Below are positions 34,810 to 45,597 of a stretch of 64,000 nt of DNA, in pieces (within the stretch, counting starts at the first letter, position 1; every line of letters begins with the position of its first letter). The notes beneath the pieces are model-generated. The model worked only from the letters and a program-made list of their open reading frames with translations. It had not been told where the DNA came from and did not search any database. The DNA is from Elusimicrobiota bacterium. Its GTDB lineage: Bacteria; Elusimicrobiota; Endomicrobiia; Endomicrobiales; Endomicrobiaceae. The stretch spans positions 1 through 64,000 of the forward strand of contig JAFXSD010000028.1 in the NCBI GenBank assembly GCA_017525905.1, read 5' to 3'. Both the position numbers and the translations under genes were made by a program.

Positions 34810-35491
34810 AAAAATAAGTTCTATTATTTGTGTTTTTTTTGTTTTTTCTTTTGTTTATGCTGCAGAACAAAAACAAAGGACTGAAATTGTAGGCGATAAA
34901 ATGATAGTGAAAGATAAAGGACAGATTGCTTATTTTAAAGGACATGCTTCTGTTAAAAGAGGAAATTACAATATAACATCAAACGAAATGACTTATTACA
35001 GATTAACCGATGATGTAGATGCAAAAGGGAATGTGAAATTTTTAGTCAATAATGATGACGGAAGTGTTATAAAAGCCAATGCTTCAAATGCTAAATATAA
35101 TACAAAATTATTGAACGGAAAAATGTGGGGAGATAATCCGGTAGTTGAATATCATGTTCAAAATTCTACGGAAACTATTTTTCTTTACATGGATGCGCTG
35201 TATTTAAACGATAATTTTGAATCTGTAAAAGCTGTAGATAACGTAAGAATTATTTCATCCTCCGGAACGATAACTTCCGATAATGCCATCTTGAAGAAAG
35301 CGGATAATTCTTTGTATATGGAAAAAGATAAAAACAAACCGCAGGTTAATGTTTGGCAGGAGGATAAACAGGCGGAATTTAAAGCGGATGAAATTTCTTT
35401 GCTTTATAATGAAAAAACAGTTAGAATGAATAAAAATGTTGAAGGAAAAATTATTTTTGAAAGTTTAGATAATTTAGAGGTAAAACAATGA
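34802..35491 (+). CDS. lptA: LPS transport periplasmic protein LptA
   Basis: OstA-fold protein that forms the LPS bridge across the periplasm. The 229-aa product starts at TTG 34802, inside lptC, and begins with a good signal peptide (residues 1-20, ending SFVYA). The mature part has the family repeats TEIVGDKMIVKDKGQIAYFKGHASVKRGNY-like, NITSNEMTYYRL and GTITSDNAILKKAD. The stop overlaps the lptB start as ATGA. TTG is chosen because the signal peptide begins there and no ATG is suitable. Confidence 0.9.
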   Translation: MIKKISSIICVFFVFSFVYAAEQKQRTEIVGDKMIVKDKGQIAYFKGHASVKRGNYNITSNEMTYYRLTDDVDAKGNVKFLVNNDDGSVIKANASNAKYNTKLLNGKMWGDNPVVEYHVQNSTETIFLYMDALYLNDNFESVKAVDNVRIISSSGTITSDNAILKKADNSLYMEKDKNKPQVNVWQEDKQAEFKADEISLLYNEKTVRMNKNVEGKIIFESLDNLEVKQ

Positions 35492-36207
35492 TACTTTCCG
35501 CACAATCTTTATATAAAAAATATAAACACAGAATGGTTGTAAATTCCATCAGTATAAAAGTTGAACAGGGAGAAATAGTGGGACTTTTAGGCCCTAACGG
35601 TGCAGGGAAAACAACAACTTTTTATATGACTGTCGGTCTTATAGAACCTTATGACGGTAATGTTTATTTGGATAAAAAAGATATTACAAAGGCTCCAATG
35701 TATGAGAGAGCAAGAGCGGGTATAGGCTATTTGCCTCAGGAATCTTCAATTTTCAGAGGATTAACCGTAGAAGATAATTTAATGGCGATAGCGCAAATGT
35801 TGCCTATTTCAAAAAAACAGAGAAAAGAAAAAGTAGATGCTTTATTGGAAGATTTCGGTTTAACCAGATTGAGAAAACAATTGAGTACAACACTTTCCGG
35901 CGGTGAAAGAAGAAGATGTGAAATCGCAAGAGCGCTTGTTAACGAACCGAAGTTTTTATTGTTGGATGAACCTTTTGTCGGTATAGATCCTATAACTGTA
36001 GCCGATATTCAAAAAATAATATACAGACTTAAAAGCAGAGGTTTGGGAATTCTTATAACGGATCATAATGTTAGAGAAACTCTTGAAATTATCGATAGAG
36101 CATATATTGTTTCCAAAGGACAGATTCTAATTGAAGGAAGTGCAAACGATTTGATAAACAGTGAAGAAGCCAGAAAAGTTTATCTCGGTGATAATTTCAA
36201 AATGTAA
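35488..36207 (+). CDS. lptB: LPS export ABC transporter ATPase LptB
   Basis: ATPase that powers LPS extraction by LptFG. The 239-aa protein has Walker A GPNGAGKTTTF, the Q-loop LPQESSIFRGLTVEDN, signature LSGGERRRCEIARAL, Walker B FLLLDEPFVGIDP and H-loop ITDHNVRETL, matching LptB closely. It overlaps lptA by four bases. miaA follows 20 bases later, probably in the same transcript. Confidence 0.97.
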   Translation: MILSAQSLYKKYKHRMVVNSISIKVEQGEIVGLLGPNGAGKTTTFYMTVGLIEPYDGNVYLDKKDITKAPMYERARAGIGYLPQESSIFRGLTVEDNLMAIAQMLPISKKQRKEKVDALLEDFGLTRLRKQLSTTLSGGERRRCEIARALVNEPKFLLLDEPFVGIDPITVADIQKIIYRLKSRGLGILITDHNVRETLEIIDRAYIVSKGQILIEGSANDLINSEEARKVYLGDNFKM

Positions 36208-36227
36208 TTTCTTTCGTAAAATCAAAA

Positions 36228-37154
36228 ATGGATAAAAATCAAACAATAATTATTTCAGGTCCCACGGCAGTCGGAAAAACGGCTGTTGCTGTTGAATTAT
36301 GTAAAAAAATAAACGGTTCAATAATTTCCGCGGATTCGAGACAGGTATATAAATATCTTGATATAGGAACGAACAAAGAAGGTGTTATTAAAGGCAATAT
36401 AAGGCAGTTTGAGGGGGTAAATCAGTATTTGACGGATATAATTACCCCGGATCAAAAATATACGGCTAAAAACTTTGAAAACGATGCACAGAAATATGAA
36501 GATATTATTTTTAAAGAAAATAAAAATCCGGTAATTGTGGGGGGAACCGGTTTATATATTAAAACTTTTTTATACGGCTTAGACGATTTACCCGATGCAA
36601 ATGAAAAAATAAGGCAGGAAATTGAAAATATTATTAAAGAAAAAGGGTTGGATTTTGTATATAATCTGTTATTTAAAGTAGATCCTTTAAGTGCAACAAA
36701 AAATAAGGGGAATACTCAACGAATAATAAGAGCTTATGAAATATATAAAATCACGGGCAAATCCATGACATATTTGTTGGAAAACAACAAGAAAAAAGAC
36801 AAGAAAAAGAATTTTAAACATTTTGTATTGGTAAGAGACAGAGAAATTTTATACAAAAAAATAAACGAAAGATGTGAAAAAATGATAAACTCCGGTATGA
36901 TTGAAGAAACAAAAAAAGTTTTGAGTATGGGATACAAACAAGATTGTTACGGCCTTACCGGTTTAGGATACAGCCTGATAGTAAAATATCTTAATAATGA
37001 AATTTCCAAGAATGAATTAATAGAAAAATTTGCACAAGGCACACGACAGTATGCCAAAAGGCAACTAACTTGGTTTATGCATCAACCCGATATCAAAATA
37101 TTAAATATCGACGATAAAACAAATATTAAAGATATTGTTAGTGTAATGTTATAG
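36228..37154 (+). CDS. miaA: tRNA dimethylallyltransferase
   Basis: Adds the dimethylallyl group to A37 of tRNAs reading UNN codons. The 308-aa protein has the P-loop SGPTAVGKTAVA, the ADSRQVYKYLDIGTNK substrate segment, VGGTGLYIKTFLYG, a GNTQRIIRAYEIY block and the C-terminal GTRQYAKRQLTWF. It is full length and ends the plus-strand run; the ankyrin gene is convergent nine bases away. Confidence 0.96.
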   Translation: MDKNQTIIISGPTAVGKTAVAVELCKKINGSIISADSRQVYKYLDIGTNKEGVIKGNIRQFEGVNQYLTDIITPDQKYTAKNFENDAQKYEDIIFKENKNPVIVGGTGLYIKTFLYGLDDLPDANEKIRQEIENIIKEKGLDFVYNLLFKVDPLSATKNKGNTQRIIRAYEIYKITGKSMTYLLENNKKKDKKKNFKHFVLVRDREILYKKINERCEKMINSGMIEETKKVLSMGYKQDCYGLTGLGYSLIVKYLNNEISKNELIEKFAQGTRQYAKRQLTWFMHQPDIKILNIDDKTNIKDIVSVML

Positions 37155-37163
37155 AAAAAATTT

Positions 37164-38816
37164 TTACTTTTTTGTTGTGTTTTTCTTTGAAGAATTTTTC
37201 TTTTTTGCAAGTTCAGCTTCTTTTTTAGCTTTTTCGGCAGCTAATTTAGCTGCAGCCTCGGCTGTTTTTGTTCCATCCAATATTTTAACTATTTCGATAT
37301 GTTCGTCATCGTTATATGTTCTTGCCATATCCAAAGCGGACAATCCTTGTTTATTTCGAATATCTTTATCTGCTTTTAAAGAAATTAATATGTTTACTAT
37401 AGGAATATTTCCTGCTCGTACAGCATACATCAAAGGAGTTTCGCCTTTTATATCCGTACTGTTTATATTAACGGAAAATTTTGTTATTAAATCTGCCGTT
37501 ACTTTAATATATCCGTATTCGCAGGCATACATTAATGCACTTTTTCCTGCACGATCTGATAAATTAGCATTTATTTTTTTATTGCTTAAAAGCAACTCTA
37601 TCATGTCAAAGTTTCCGGTTTCTATAGCATACATAAGAGGTGTTTTACCTTCGTTATTGGCAATATTTATATCCAAACCCAAAAGCAATAAAAAAGATAC
37701 GGCATTGAGATTGGATTTTTGTGCAGCTAAAAGTAAGGCGTCATTACCGTTAACATCAATTTGATTTGTATTTATCCCGGCTCCATATAAGTAATTTGCT
37801 GTTTCTACGTCATTTTCTTCTATTGCAAGCATAAAAGCATTCATTTCTTTGTTATTTGTATTATCTATGAATATACCATTATTAACCAGGTATTCCATTA
37901 TTTCTTTGCTGTTTTTTTTCATATTCTGAACCTGATCAAAAAAATCACTTTCCGACGCAGCTTTTAATTCTTTTGAATCAATAAGTACATTTTCCATTAT
38001 GCCCGGATACATGAAAGCAACGGCAGCCATGAGAGCATTATTTCCGTTTGTGTCTTTTGTGTTAATATCAATTTTTAATGTTTCAACCATATATTTTATT
38101 GCTGCTAAATTTCCACATGCGGCACAAGCTATAAAAGGGGGAACGCCTTTTATATTCGGAGCGGTTGTATTGGCATTTGCCAGCACCAAATTTTTCATTA
38201 AATCAACATCTCCGTTCCTTGCAGCGATAAAGAAAGGGGACATTTTGTTTTTATCAATCATATTTACAATTGCACCGTTTGATAATAAAAACCTAACTAC
38301 ATCAGTGTTCTTGTTTTTTATGGCAAGCATTAGAGGTGTTGTTCCAAGGTTATTTGCTATATTGGGATTAGCTTTTTTTTCTATTAATAAAGCTAGATTA
38401 TCGATATTTTTATTCATACAGGCATACATAAAAGCCGTTGAACCTGTTTTATCTCTTAAATTTATATCATTTTTTTCTTTTAATAAAAGTTTTAACATTT
38501 CCGTATTTCCGGCATAACTTGTTGCCATTAACGGGGAAACACCGTCTTTGTTGACTATTTTTGTATTTGCTTTCTTCTTTAAAAGCAGCTTTACTGCCTC
38601 ATAGTTATTCTTTGAACATGCATATATAAGGGGAGTATTACCTAAATCATCCTGCTGGTTTATATTTGCTTTGTTTTTTATTTCCAGTTCCAGTGCAAAA
38701 ATATCTCCGTTTTTTGCCGCTGTAAAAATATTATCTTCTGCTTTTATACTGCTTACAAGTACAAAATTTAATAAAATTACCAAAAAACAAGGAAATATTT
38801 TTCTTAAAATATTCAT
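37164..38816 (-). CDS. Exported ankyrin-repeat protein
   Basis: A 550-aa protein with a signal peptide (residues 1-26, ending SIKA) and then a nearly unbroken array of ankyrin repeats from about residue 30 to 510. The repeat pattern is seen as GNTPLIYACSKNNYEAVKLLL, GVSPLMATSYAGNTEMLKLLL, GTTPLMLAIKNKNTDVVRFLL and many more; some units are degenerate (around residues 280-330). The tail is Lys/Ala-rich (AAKLAAEKAKKEAELAKKK). It probably acts in the periplasm or outside. Ankyrin arrays bind proteins; in host-associated bacteria they are sometimes effectors, which is only a possibility here. A promoter lies at 38883-38854. Confidence 0.9.
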   Translation of the reverse strand: MNILRKIFPCFLVILLNFVLVSSIKAEDNIFTAAKNGDIFALELEIKNKANINQQDDLGNTPLIYACSKNNYEAVKLLLKKKANTKIVNKDGVSPLMATSYAGNTEMLKLLLKEKNDINLRDKTGSTAFMYACMNKNIDNLALLIEKKANPNIANNLGTTPLMLAIKNKNTDVVRFLLSNGAIVNMIDKNKMSPFFIAARNGDVDLMKNLVLANANTTAPNIKGVPPFIACAACGNLAAIKYMVETLKIDINTKDTNGNNALMAAVAFMYPGIMENVLIDSKELKAASESDFFDQVQNMKKNSKEIMEYLVNNGIFIDNTNNKEMNAFMLAIEENDVETANYLYGAGINTNQIDVNGNDALLLAAQKSNLNAVSFLLLLGLDINIANNEGKTPLMYAIETGNFDMIELLLSNKKINANLSDRAGKSALMYACEYGYIKVTADLITKFSVNINSTDIKGETPLMYAVRAGNIPIVNILISLKADKDIRNKQGLSALDMARTYNDDEHIEIVKILDGTKTAEAAAKLAAEKAKKEAELAKKKNSSKKNTTKK

Positions 38817-38853
38817 TTCTGGATCCTTTTGGGCTAAAATTTAATTTTTTTAG

Positions 38854-38883
38854 ATTATATAATTATTTTATTAGGTTAGTCAA
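38854..38883 (-). promoter_or_regulatory. Promoter for the ankyrin-repeat gene
   Basis: On the minus strand TTGACT (38883-38878), 18-bp spacer, TATAAT (38859-38854), 37 bases before the start codon at 38816, which has aagga upstream. Confidence 0.65.
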
Positions 38884-39172
38884 AAAATTTTATTTCTTTA
38901 TTGGGTTCTTTTTTGCAAAATTTTAAAATCCTTTATTTTAAGAAAAAAATTTTTATTTTTTTGGCTAAAATTTGAAAAAATTATTTTTTTTTGCAAAAAT
39001 CAGGCAAAATTTGTAATTTTAAATGGTTCCGATAAGATATATTATGTTAAGTTGAATATATAAAAATAAATTTAATTAACATTGAAGTAATATATTAAGT
39101 TAAGGCAAATTATTTATATTTATAAGTATTAATTTTATATGTTTTTATATTTTATTTTAAGAATTATACAAT

Positions 39173-39191
39173 AGCATTCACAATGCTTTTT
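39173..39191 (+). terminator. Small terminator-like hairpin
   Basis: AGCATT (39173-39178), 3-nt loop, AATGCT (39182-39187) and five T. It stands far from any plus-strand gene end, so it may close an unseen transcript or be chance. Confidence 0.3.
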
Positions 39192-39484
39192 ACGAATGTT
39201 TAAATGTTAGTTGAATTTTTTACTTTAAATACTGAAATAAGCAAGTTTGTTTGTTTTTGTCTGATTTACTTTATTTATTTTGGCTGTTTTTTTATATTTT
39301 ATTGCCAGATTTTACCTGCTTTTTCCCATTTTTTATTGAAAATTTAATCTGTTTAATTAAATAAAATATTTTTATATGTATGTTTAATGTATATTTTATA
39401 ATGCATTATTTCTTTTGAGACCTTACTTATCACTTTTTTATTTTTTTTACTTGCTTTTTGACTATTTTTTCATAATATTTATAT

Positions 39485-39513
39485 TTGACATATAAAGCTG
39501 TTTTTTATAGAAT
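39485..39513 (+). promoter_or_regulatory. Promoter for nusB-ligA
   Basis: Consensus TTGACA (39485-39490), 17-bp spacer, TAGAAT (39508-39513), followed by a leader of about 37 nt and aaagga before ATG 39557. Confidence 0.75.
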
Positions 39514-39556
39514 TTCATTGTTATATTGCACACAATTTAAACAAAAGGATCTTTTT

Positions 39557-39967
39557 ATGGGCACAAGAAGGCAATCCAGAGAATGTACTTTACAGATGTT
39601 ATACGCATTTGATAACTGTTCTATGGATGAAAAGTCTATTTTTGAATGTTTTGATGAAATTTTGCCGGTAGAAATTCCGTATAGAGAATTTACTGTTACT
39701 ATTTTTAAAGGTGTTTGTGAAAATAAGAAAGAAATAGATTCTCTTATAGAAAAATATGCCGATAATTGGGAAATATCAAGAATGACCGTAATCGACAGAA
39801 ATATAATGAGACTTGCTGCCTACGAGATTCTTTACATGCCAAAAACCCCCATCAGTGTAATAATAGATGAAGCGGTTGAAATTTCAAAAGCTTATTCAAA
39901 TAAAGATTCCGGTAAATTTGTTAATGGTATATTGGATAAGTTAAAAAACGAAAGAAAATCTAAATAA
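39557..39967 (+). CDS. nusB: Transcription antitermination protein NusB
   Basis: NusB binds boxA RNA with NusE in rRNA antitermination. From ATG 39557 it is 136 aa, the family norm; the frame continues to 39485 but that part lies over the promoter. Features are GTRRQSRECTLQMLYAFD (Arg-rich RNA-binding N-terminus), ADNWEISRMTVIDRNIMRLAAYEIL and PISVIIDEAVEISKAYSNKDSGKFVNGILD, all typical. ligA follows six bases after its stop. Confidence 0.96.
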   Translation: MGTRRQSRECTLQMLYAFDNCSMDEKSIFECFDEILPVEIPYREFTVTIFKGVCENKKEIDSLIEKYADNWEISRMTVIDRNIMRLAAYEILYMPKTPISVIIDEAVEISKAYSNKDSGKFVNGILDKLKNERKSK

Positions 39968-41989
<2,022 letters not shown>

Positions 41990-41995
41990 ATAAAT

Positions 41996-43606
41996 TTAAT
42001 AAGTTTTAAATATATTTTCTATGTCTTTTACGTTGATAGTAGCTTTTCCATCCTTATCAAAAGGATATACGGTAAGATATCTCATTTTCCCGTTTATTTT
42101 TTTACTTACAATCCAAGCATCCGGATTTTTACTGTCTTGAACAATATTGTAACCGTCTTTTTTTAATTGTGCTTTAGCCTTTTCAAATTTAAAAGTTTCA
42201 TTAACTTTATCTAATGAAATAGCTTTTCTTCCATTATCATTAAAATAGGCCATAGTTACTTTCGTTTGTCCTTTTGATATAGTCCAGTTATTGGCAGTTA
42301 TCTGAATACAATTTTCTCCTTTACCCAATGAGAAATAATAGTATAAATCTGTTTTTCCGGAACAATTTACGGTATAACCAGCTTTCGTTAAATCTTTATA
42401 AGTGTTAAATATATTTTTTATGTTGTCCACATTGATTGTAGCTTTTCCGTTCTTATCAAAAGGATATACGGTAAGACATGTTGTCTTTCCGTTTATTTTT
42501 TTACTTACAATCCAAGCGTCCGGATTTTTACTGTCTTGAACAATATTGTAACCGTCTTTTTTTAATTGTGCTTTAGCCTTTTCAAATTTAAAAGTTTCAT
42601 TAACTTTACTTAATGAAATAGTTTTTCCATTGTCTTCATAAGACATAGTTACTTTTGTTTGTCCTTTGGATATTGTCCAGTTATTGGCAGTTATCTGAAT
42701 ATAATTTTCTCCTTTTTTATCTAACGATGAATAATAAGCTAACTTCGTTTTTCCTGAGCAATTTACGGTATAACCGGCTTTCGTTAAATCTGTATAAGTG
42801 TTAAATATATTTTTTATGTTGTCCACATTGATAGTAGCTTTTCCGTTCTCATCAAAAGGATACACGGTAAGGCATATTGTTTTTCCGTTTATATCTTTGC
42901 TTACAATCCAGGCATCCGGATTCTTACCGTCTTGAACAATTGTATAACCGTTTTTTTTTAATTGTGCTTTTGCATCTTCAAATTTAAAAGTTTCATTAAT
43001 TTTGTTTAATGAAATAACCTCTCCGTTATCATCAAAATAAGATATTGTTACTTTCGTTTGTCCTTTTGATATAGTCCAATCATTAGTAGTTAGTTGGATA
43101 TAATCTTGCCCTTCTTGTCCCAACGAGGAATAATAATCCAACTTCGTTTTTTCGGAACAATTTATGGTATAACCGGCTTTCGTCAAATTTGTATAAGTGT
43201 TAAATATATTTTTTATGTTGTCCACATTGATAGTAGCTTTTCCGTTCTCATCAAAAGGATATACGGTAAGACATATCTTTTTTCCGTTTATATCTTTGCT
43301 TACAATCCAAGCATCCGGATTTTTAGTGTCTTGAACAATTGCATAACCATCTTTTTTTAACTGTTCTTTTGCATTGTCGAAATCACTTGTTGTTTGTTCA
43401 TTGTTATTGTTAAAATATTTTTTCAGTAACTTTTCTTTTTCTTCATCACTAACATTGTTGTTTATATTAACAGGATAATTTGTTTGTTGGTATTCCGGTA
43501 AAGCTGTTTTTCCGGCAGAGTTTGTTTCGGCAAAAACGTTTAATGTATTGGTAAGTAAAAATGAAATTATAACAGCAAATAGTTTTATAAAATTTTTTTT
43601 ATTCAT
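41996..43606 (-). CDS. Exported tandem-repeat protein (A-B-A-B-A-B-A)
   Basis: A 536-aa protein with a signal peptide (residues 1-26, ending NVFA) and a low-complexity spacer (27-75). The rest alternates two units: A, about 62 residues (AKxQLKKDGYxIVQDxKNPDAW then a LTVYPFD core), four copies; and B, about 70 residues (LTKAGYTVNCSGKTxLxYY then NWTISKGQTKVT), three copies. The period is 399 or 396 bp and copies are nearly identical in DNA, which signals recent duplication or gene conversion. The last A unit ends the protein. I recognise no family. Likely periplasmic or surface exposed; function unknown. Confidence 0.85.
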   Translation of the reverse strand: MNKKNFIKLFAVIISFLLTNTLNVFAETNSAGKTALPEYQQTNYPVNINNNVSDEEKEKLLKKYFNNNNEQTTSDFDNAKEQLKKDGYAIVQDTKNPDAWIVSKDINGKKICLTVYPFDENGKATINVDNIKNIFNTYTNLTKAGYTINCSEKTKLDYYSSLGQEGQDYIQLTTNDWTISKGQTKVTISYFDDNGEVISLNKINETFKFEDAKAQLKKNGYTIVQDGKNPDAWIVSKDINGKTICLTVYPFDENGKATINVDNIKNIFNTYTDLTKAGYTVNCSGKTKLAYYSSLDKKGENYIQITANNWTISKGQTKVTMSYEDNGKTISLSKVNETFKFEKAKAQLKKDGYNIVQDSKNPDAWIVSKKINGKTTCLTVYPFDKNGKATINVDNIKNIFNTYKDLTKAGYTVNCSGKTDLYYYFSLGKGENCIQITANNWTISKGQTKVTMAYFNDNGRKAISLDKVNETFKFEKAKAQLKKDGYNIVQDSKNPDAWIVSKKINGKMRYLTVYPFDKDGKATINVKDIENIFKTY

Positions 43607-43714
43607 ATATCTATTTACCCCACAAATAAATAAGTGTTATACATCCATATTTATTATAGTACATTATACTGATTTGTGTTGTTAAAAAAATGTAAAATTT
43701 TTGTAAATTAATCT

Positions 43715-43742
43715 TTAACAGAATAAAAAAAAGTGATAGAAT
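43715..43742 (+). promoter_or_regulatory. Promoter for the pseudouridine synthase gene
   Basis: TTAACA (43715-43720), 16-bp spacer, TAGAAT (43737-43742), 28 bases before ATG 43771, which has aaagga upstream. Confidence 0.55.
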
Positions 43743-43770
43743 ATACGAAACACAAGAAAGGAATCTGCAA

Positions 43771-44487
43771 ATGCAAAATAAAAAATTTAATGTTATATTT
43801 GAGAATGACGATGTAATTGTTTTAAATAAATCCCACGAGATTTTTGTTTTAGACAATGAAGGAACGAAAAACAAAACAATAACAGATGTATTAAAAGAAT
43901 CTTTAAAACAGGAAATTTTTCCTTTAACATCTCTTGATTACGAGGCAAGCGGAATTGTTATTTTTGCAAAAAATAACAAAGCTTATGATTTTGTTTCGAA
44001 ACAATTTAAAGAAGAAAAAGTAAGAAAGATATATTATATTTTAGTTAATGGCATTATGGACAATGAAGAAGGTGAAATAAATAAAAAACTTTTAGTTAAC
44101 GAACAAACAACTTCAGTTAACGATAAAGGTATAAAATCGGTAACAAAATATAAAGTTGTGGAACAATTTAAAAATTTTGCGTTTGTTGAAGTTTATCCCA
44201 TAACAACAAGAAAAAATCAAATAAGAGCACATTTTTGGTCAATCGGAAATACTCTTGCTATAGATAAAGTTTATGGCAGTGAAGATTTTATTTTGCTTTC
44301 AAATTTAAAAAGAAGATATAAAGGTATTACAAAAGAAAAACCATTATTAAAAAGGCTACCTATGCATTTATATCAAATGGAACTTTTGTTACCTGGAAAC
44401 AAAGAAAAAAGTGTTTTTGTTGCAGACATACCGAAAGATATTCAACTCACATTAAAACAATTAAGAAAATATAATAAAAGAGGTTAG
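43771..44487 (+). CDS. RluA-family RNA pseudouridine synthase (divergent)
   Basis: A 238-aa enzyme isomerising uridine in rRNA or tRNA. The catalytic block reads SLDYEASGIVIFAKNNKA (Asp near residue 53); the usual Arg of HRLD is Ser here. KVRKIYYILVNG, VEVYPITTRKNQIRAHF and DKVYGSEDFILL match the RluA fold. No S4 domain is present. The substrate base is not predictable. The DUF362 gene follows by three bases, a pairing seen with no obvious biochemical logic. Confidence 0.85.
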   Translation: MQNKKFNVIFENDDVIVLNKSHEIFVLDNEGTKNKTITDVLKESLKQEIFPLTSLDYEASGIVIFAKNNKAYDFVSKQFKEEKVRKIYYILVNGIMDNEEGEINKKLLVNEQTTSVNDKGIKSVTKYKVVEQFKNFAFVEVYPITTRKNQIRAHFWSIGNTLAIDKVYGSEDFILLSNLKRRYKGITKEKPLLKRLPMHLYQMELLLPGNKEKSVFVADIPKDIQLTLKQLRKYNKRG

Positions 44488-44490
44488 TAT

Positions 44491-45534
44491 ATGTCCGGGA
44501 AAGTTTACTTTTTACCTTGGAATAAGAAAAATGAGTTTTATAAATTTTTAAAATTCGCAAGAGCTTTCGACCATGTAAAAGCAAGACAGTTTGTTGCAAT
44601 AAAAATGCATTTCGGTGAAGATGGTAACGAAGGGTATGTTAAACCTGAATACACAAAAGTTTTAACGGACATTGCAAAAGAAAAAACCGCATTTCCTTTT
44701 CTTACAGATGCAAGCACAATTTATGTAGGTAAACGTTCCGACGCATATCATCATTTATTATTGGCAAATAAACATGGCTTTAATATAGATAATTGCGGTT
44801 GTCCTGTGATTATTTCCGATGGTTTAAGAGGAAATGCTGCAGCTGAAGTAGAAATAAACAAAAAGCATTTTAAAACAGTTTCTGTTGCAAGAGATATTTA
44901 TTACACGGATTCTTTTATATTTTTAAATCATTTTAAAGGGCATGAAATTGCCGGATTTGGCGGAGCATTAAAAAACATAGGTATGGGATGCGGAAGTAAG
45001 GCAGGAAAGTATGCTATGCATCATAATACAAGTCCGGAAGTTGACACAACAAACTGTATAGGTTGCGGTAATTGTGTAAAATGGTGCCCGCCTAAAGCAT
45101 TGGAGCTTAAAAATAAAAAAATTACATTTAATAAAGAAAAGTGTATAGGTTGCGGAGAATGCACTATAAGTTGTCCTAAAGGAGTATTTGAGCTTTCTTG
45201 GGATGACAGCTTAAAAAATGTGCAAGAGAAAATCGTTGAAGTCTGTTATGGTGTATTAAAGAATAAAAAAAGTTTCAGTATAAGTTTTTTAAATCATATA
45301 ACTAAATACTGTGACTGTAATACAAGAAGAGATAAAGTATTACTTGACGATATAGGAATTGTTGCCGGTGCTGATCCTGTTGCCGTAGACAAAGCAAGCA
45401 TAGATATTGTAAATAAAATTTACGGTAAAGATTTTATAAAACATCTTTATCCCGATATAGACTATATGGTTCAATTAAACTATGCACAAGAATTGGGTAT
45501 CGGTTCTAAGGAATATACTCTAATACAATATTAG
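44491..45534 (+). CDS. DUF362 protein with 2[4Fe-4S] ferredoxin domain
   Basis: A 347-aa protein of the DUF362 family (Fe-S centre protein). The N-terminal part has KMHFGEDGNEGYVKPEYT, an LTDASTIYVGKRSDAYHHL stretch and HFKGHEIAGFGGALKNIGMGCGSKAGK; a ferredoxin insert follows (CIGCGNCVKWCPP near 190 and CIGCGECTISCP near 218), and the C-terminal part has DIGIVAGADPVAVDKASIDI. It is cytoplasmic by sequence. The reaction is unknown; a redox role with the ferredoxin at 2743 is conceivable. Confidence 0.88.
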   Translation: MSGKVYFLPWNKKNEFYKFLKFARAFDHVKARQFVAIKMHFGEDGNEGYVKPEYTKVLTDIAKEKTAFPFLTDASTIYVGKRSDAYHHLLLANKHGFNIDNCGCPVIISDGLRGNAAAEVEINKKHFKTVSVARDIYYTDSFIFLNHFKGHEIAGFGGALKNIGMGCGSKAGKYAMHHNTSPEVDTTNCIGCGNCVKWCPPKALELKNKKITFNKEKCIGCGECTISCPKGVFELSWDDSLKNVQEKIVEVCYGVLKNKKSFSISFLNHITKYCDCNTRRDKVLLDDIGIVAGADPVAVDKASIDIVNKIYGKDFIKHLYPDIDYMVQLNYAQELGIGSKEYTLIQY

Positions 45535-45597
45535 TTTTTTGAACTAATGTTAAATCTTTCAATTCAATTTTTTTTAATTGCGAATGATAGTGTTGTC

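Larger units (their letters stand above)
38817..39556. other. 740-bp non-coding A+T-rich region
   Basis: Between divergent ankyrin (-) and nusB (+) genes. Apart from the two promoters at its ends it has no open frame of note. It is strongly T-rich on the plus strand, contains three similar GGC(T)AAAATTT words near 38832, 38962 and 39002, many AATATATT-type tracts and one small hairpin with a T run (39173-39191). No DnaA-box cluster was seen. Confidence 0.6.

Noticed and set aside
37177-37764. Plus-strand frame of 195 codons opposite the ankyrin gene
   Set aside because: The minus-strand ankyrin repeats are unambiguous; the plus frame is a by-product of their repeated codons.
38817-39556. Replication origin in the A+T-rich gap
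   Set aside because: No cluster of TTATNCACA-type DnaA boxes and no dnaA/dnaN/gidA neighbours.
45535-45597. Intrinsic terminator between DUF362 and the giant hydrolase gene
   Set aside because: Only a weak A+T 5-bp stem around CAATT/AATTG is present, not enough to call.
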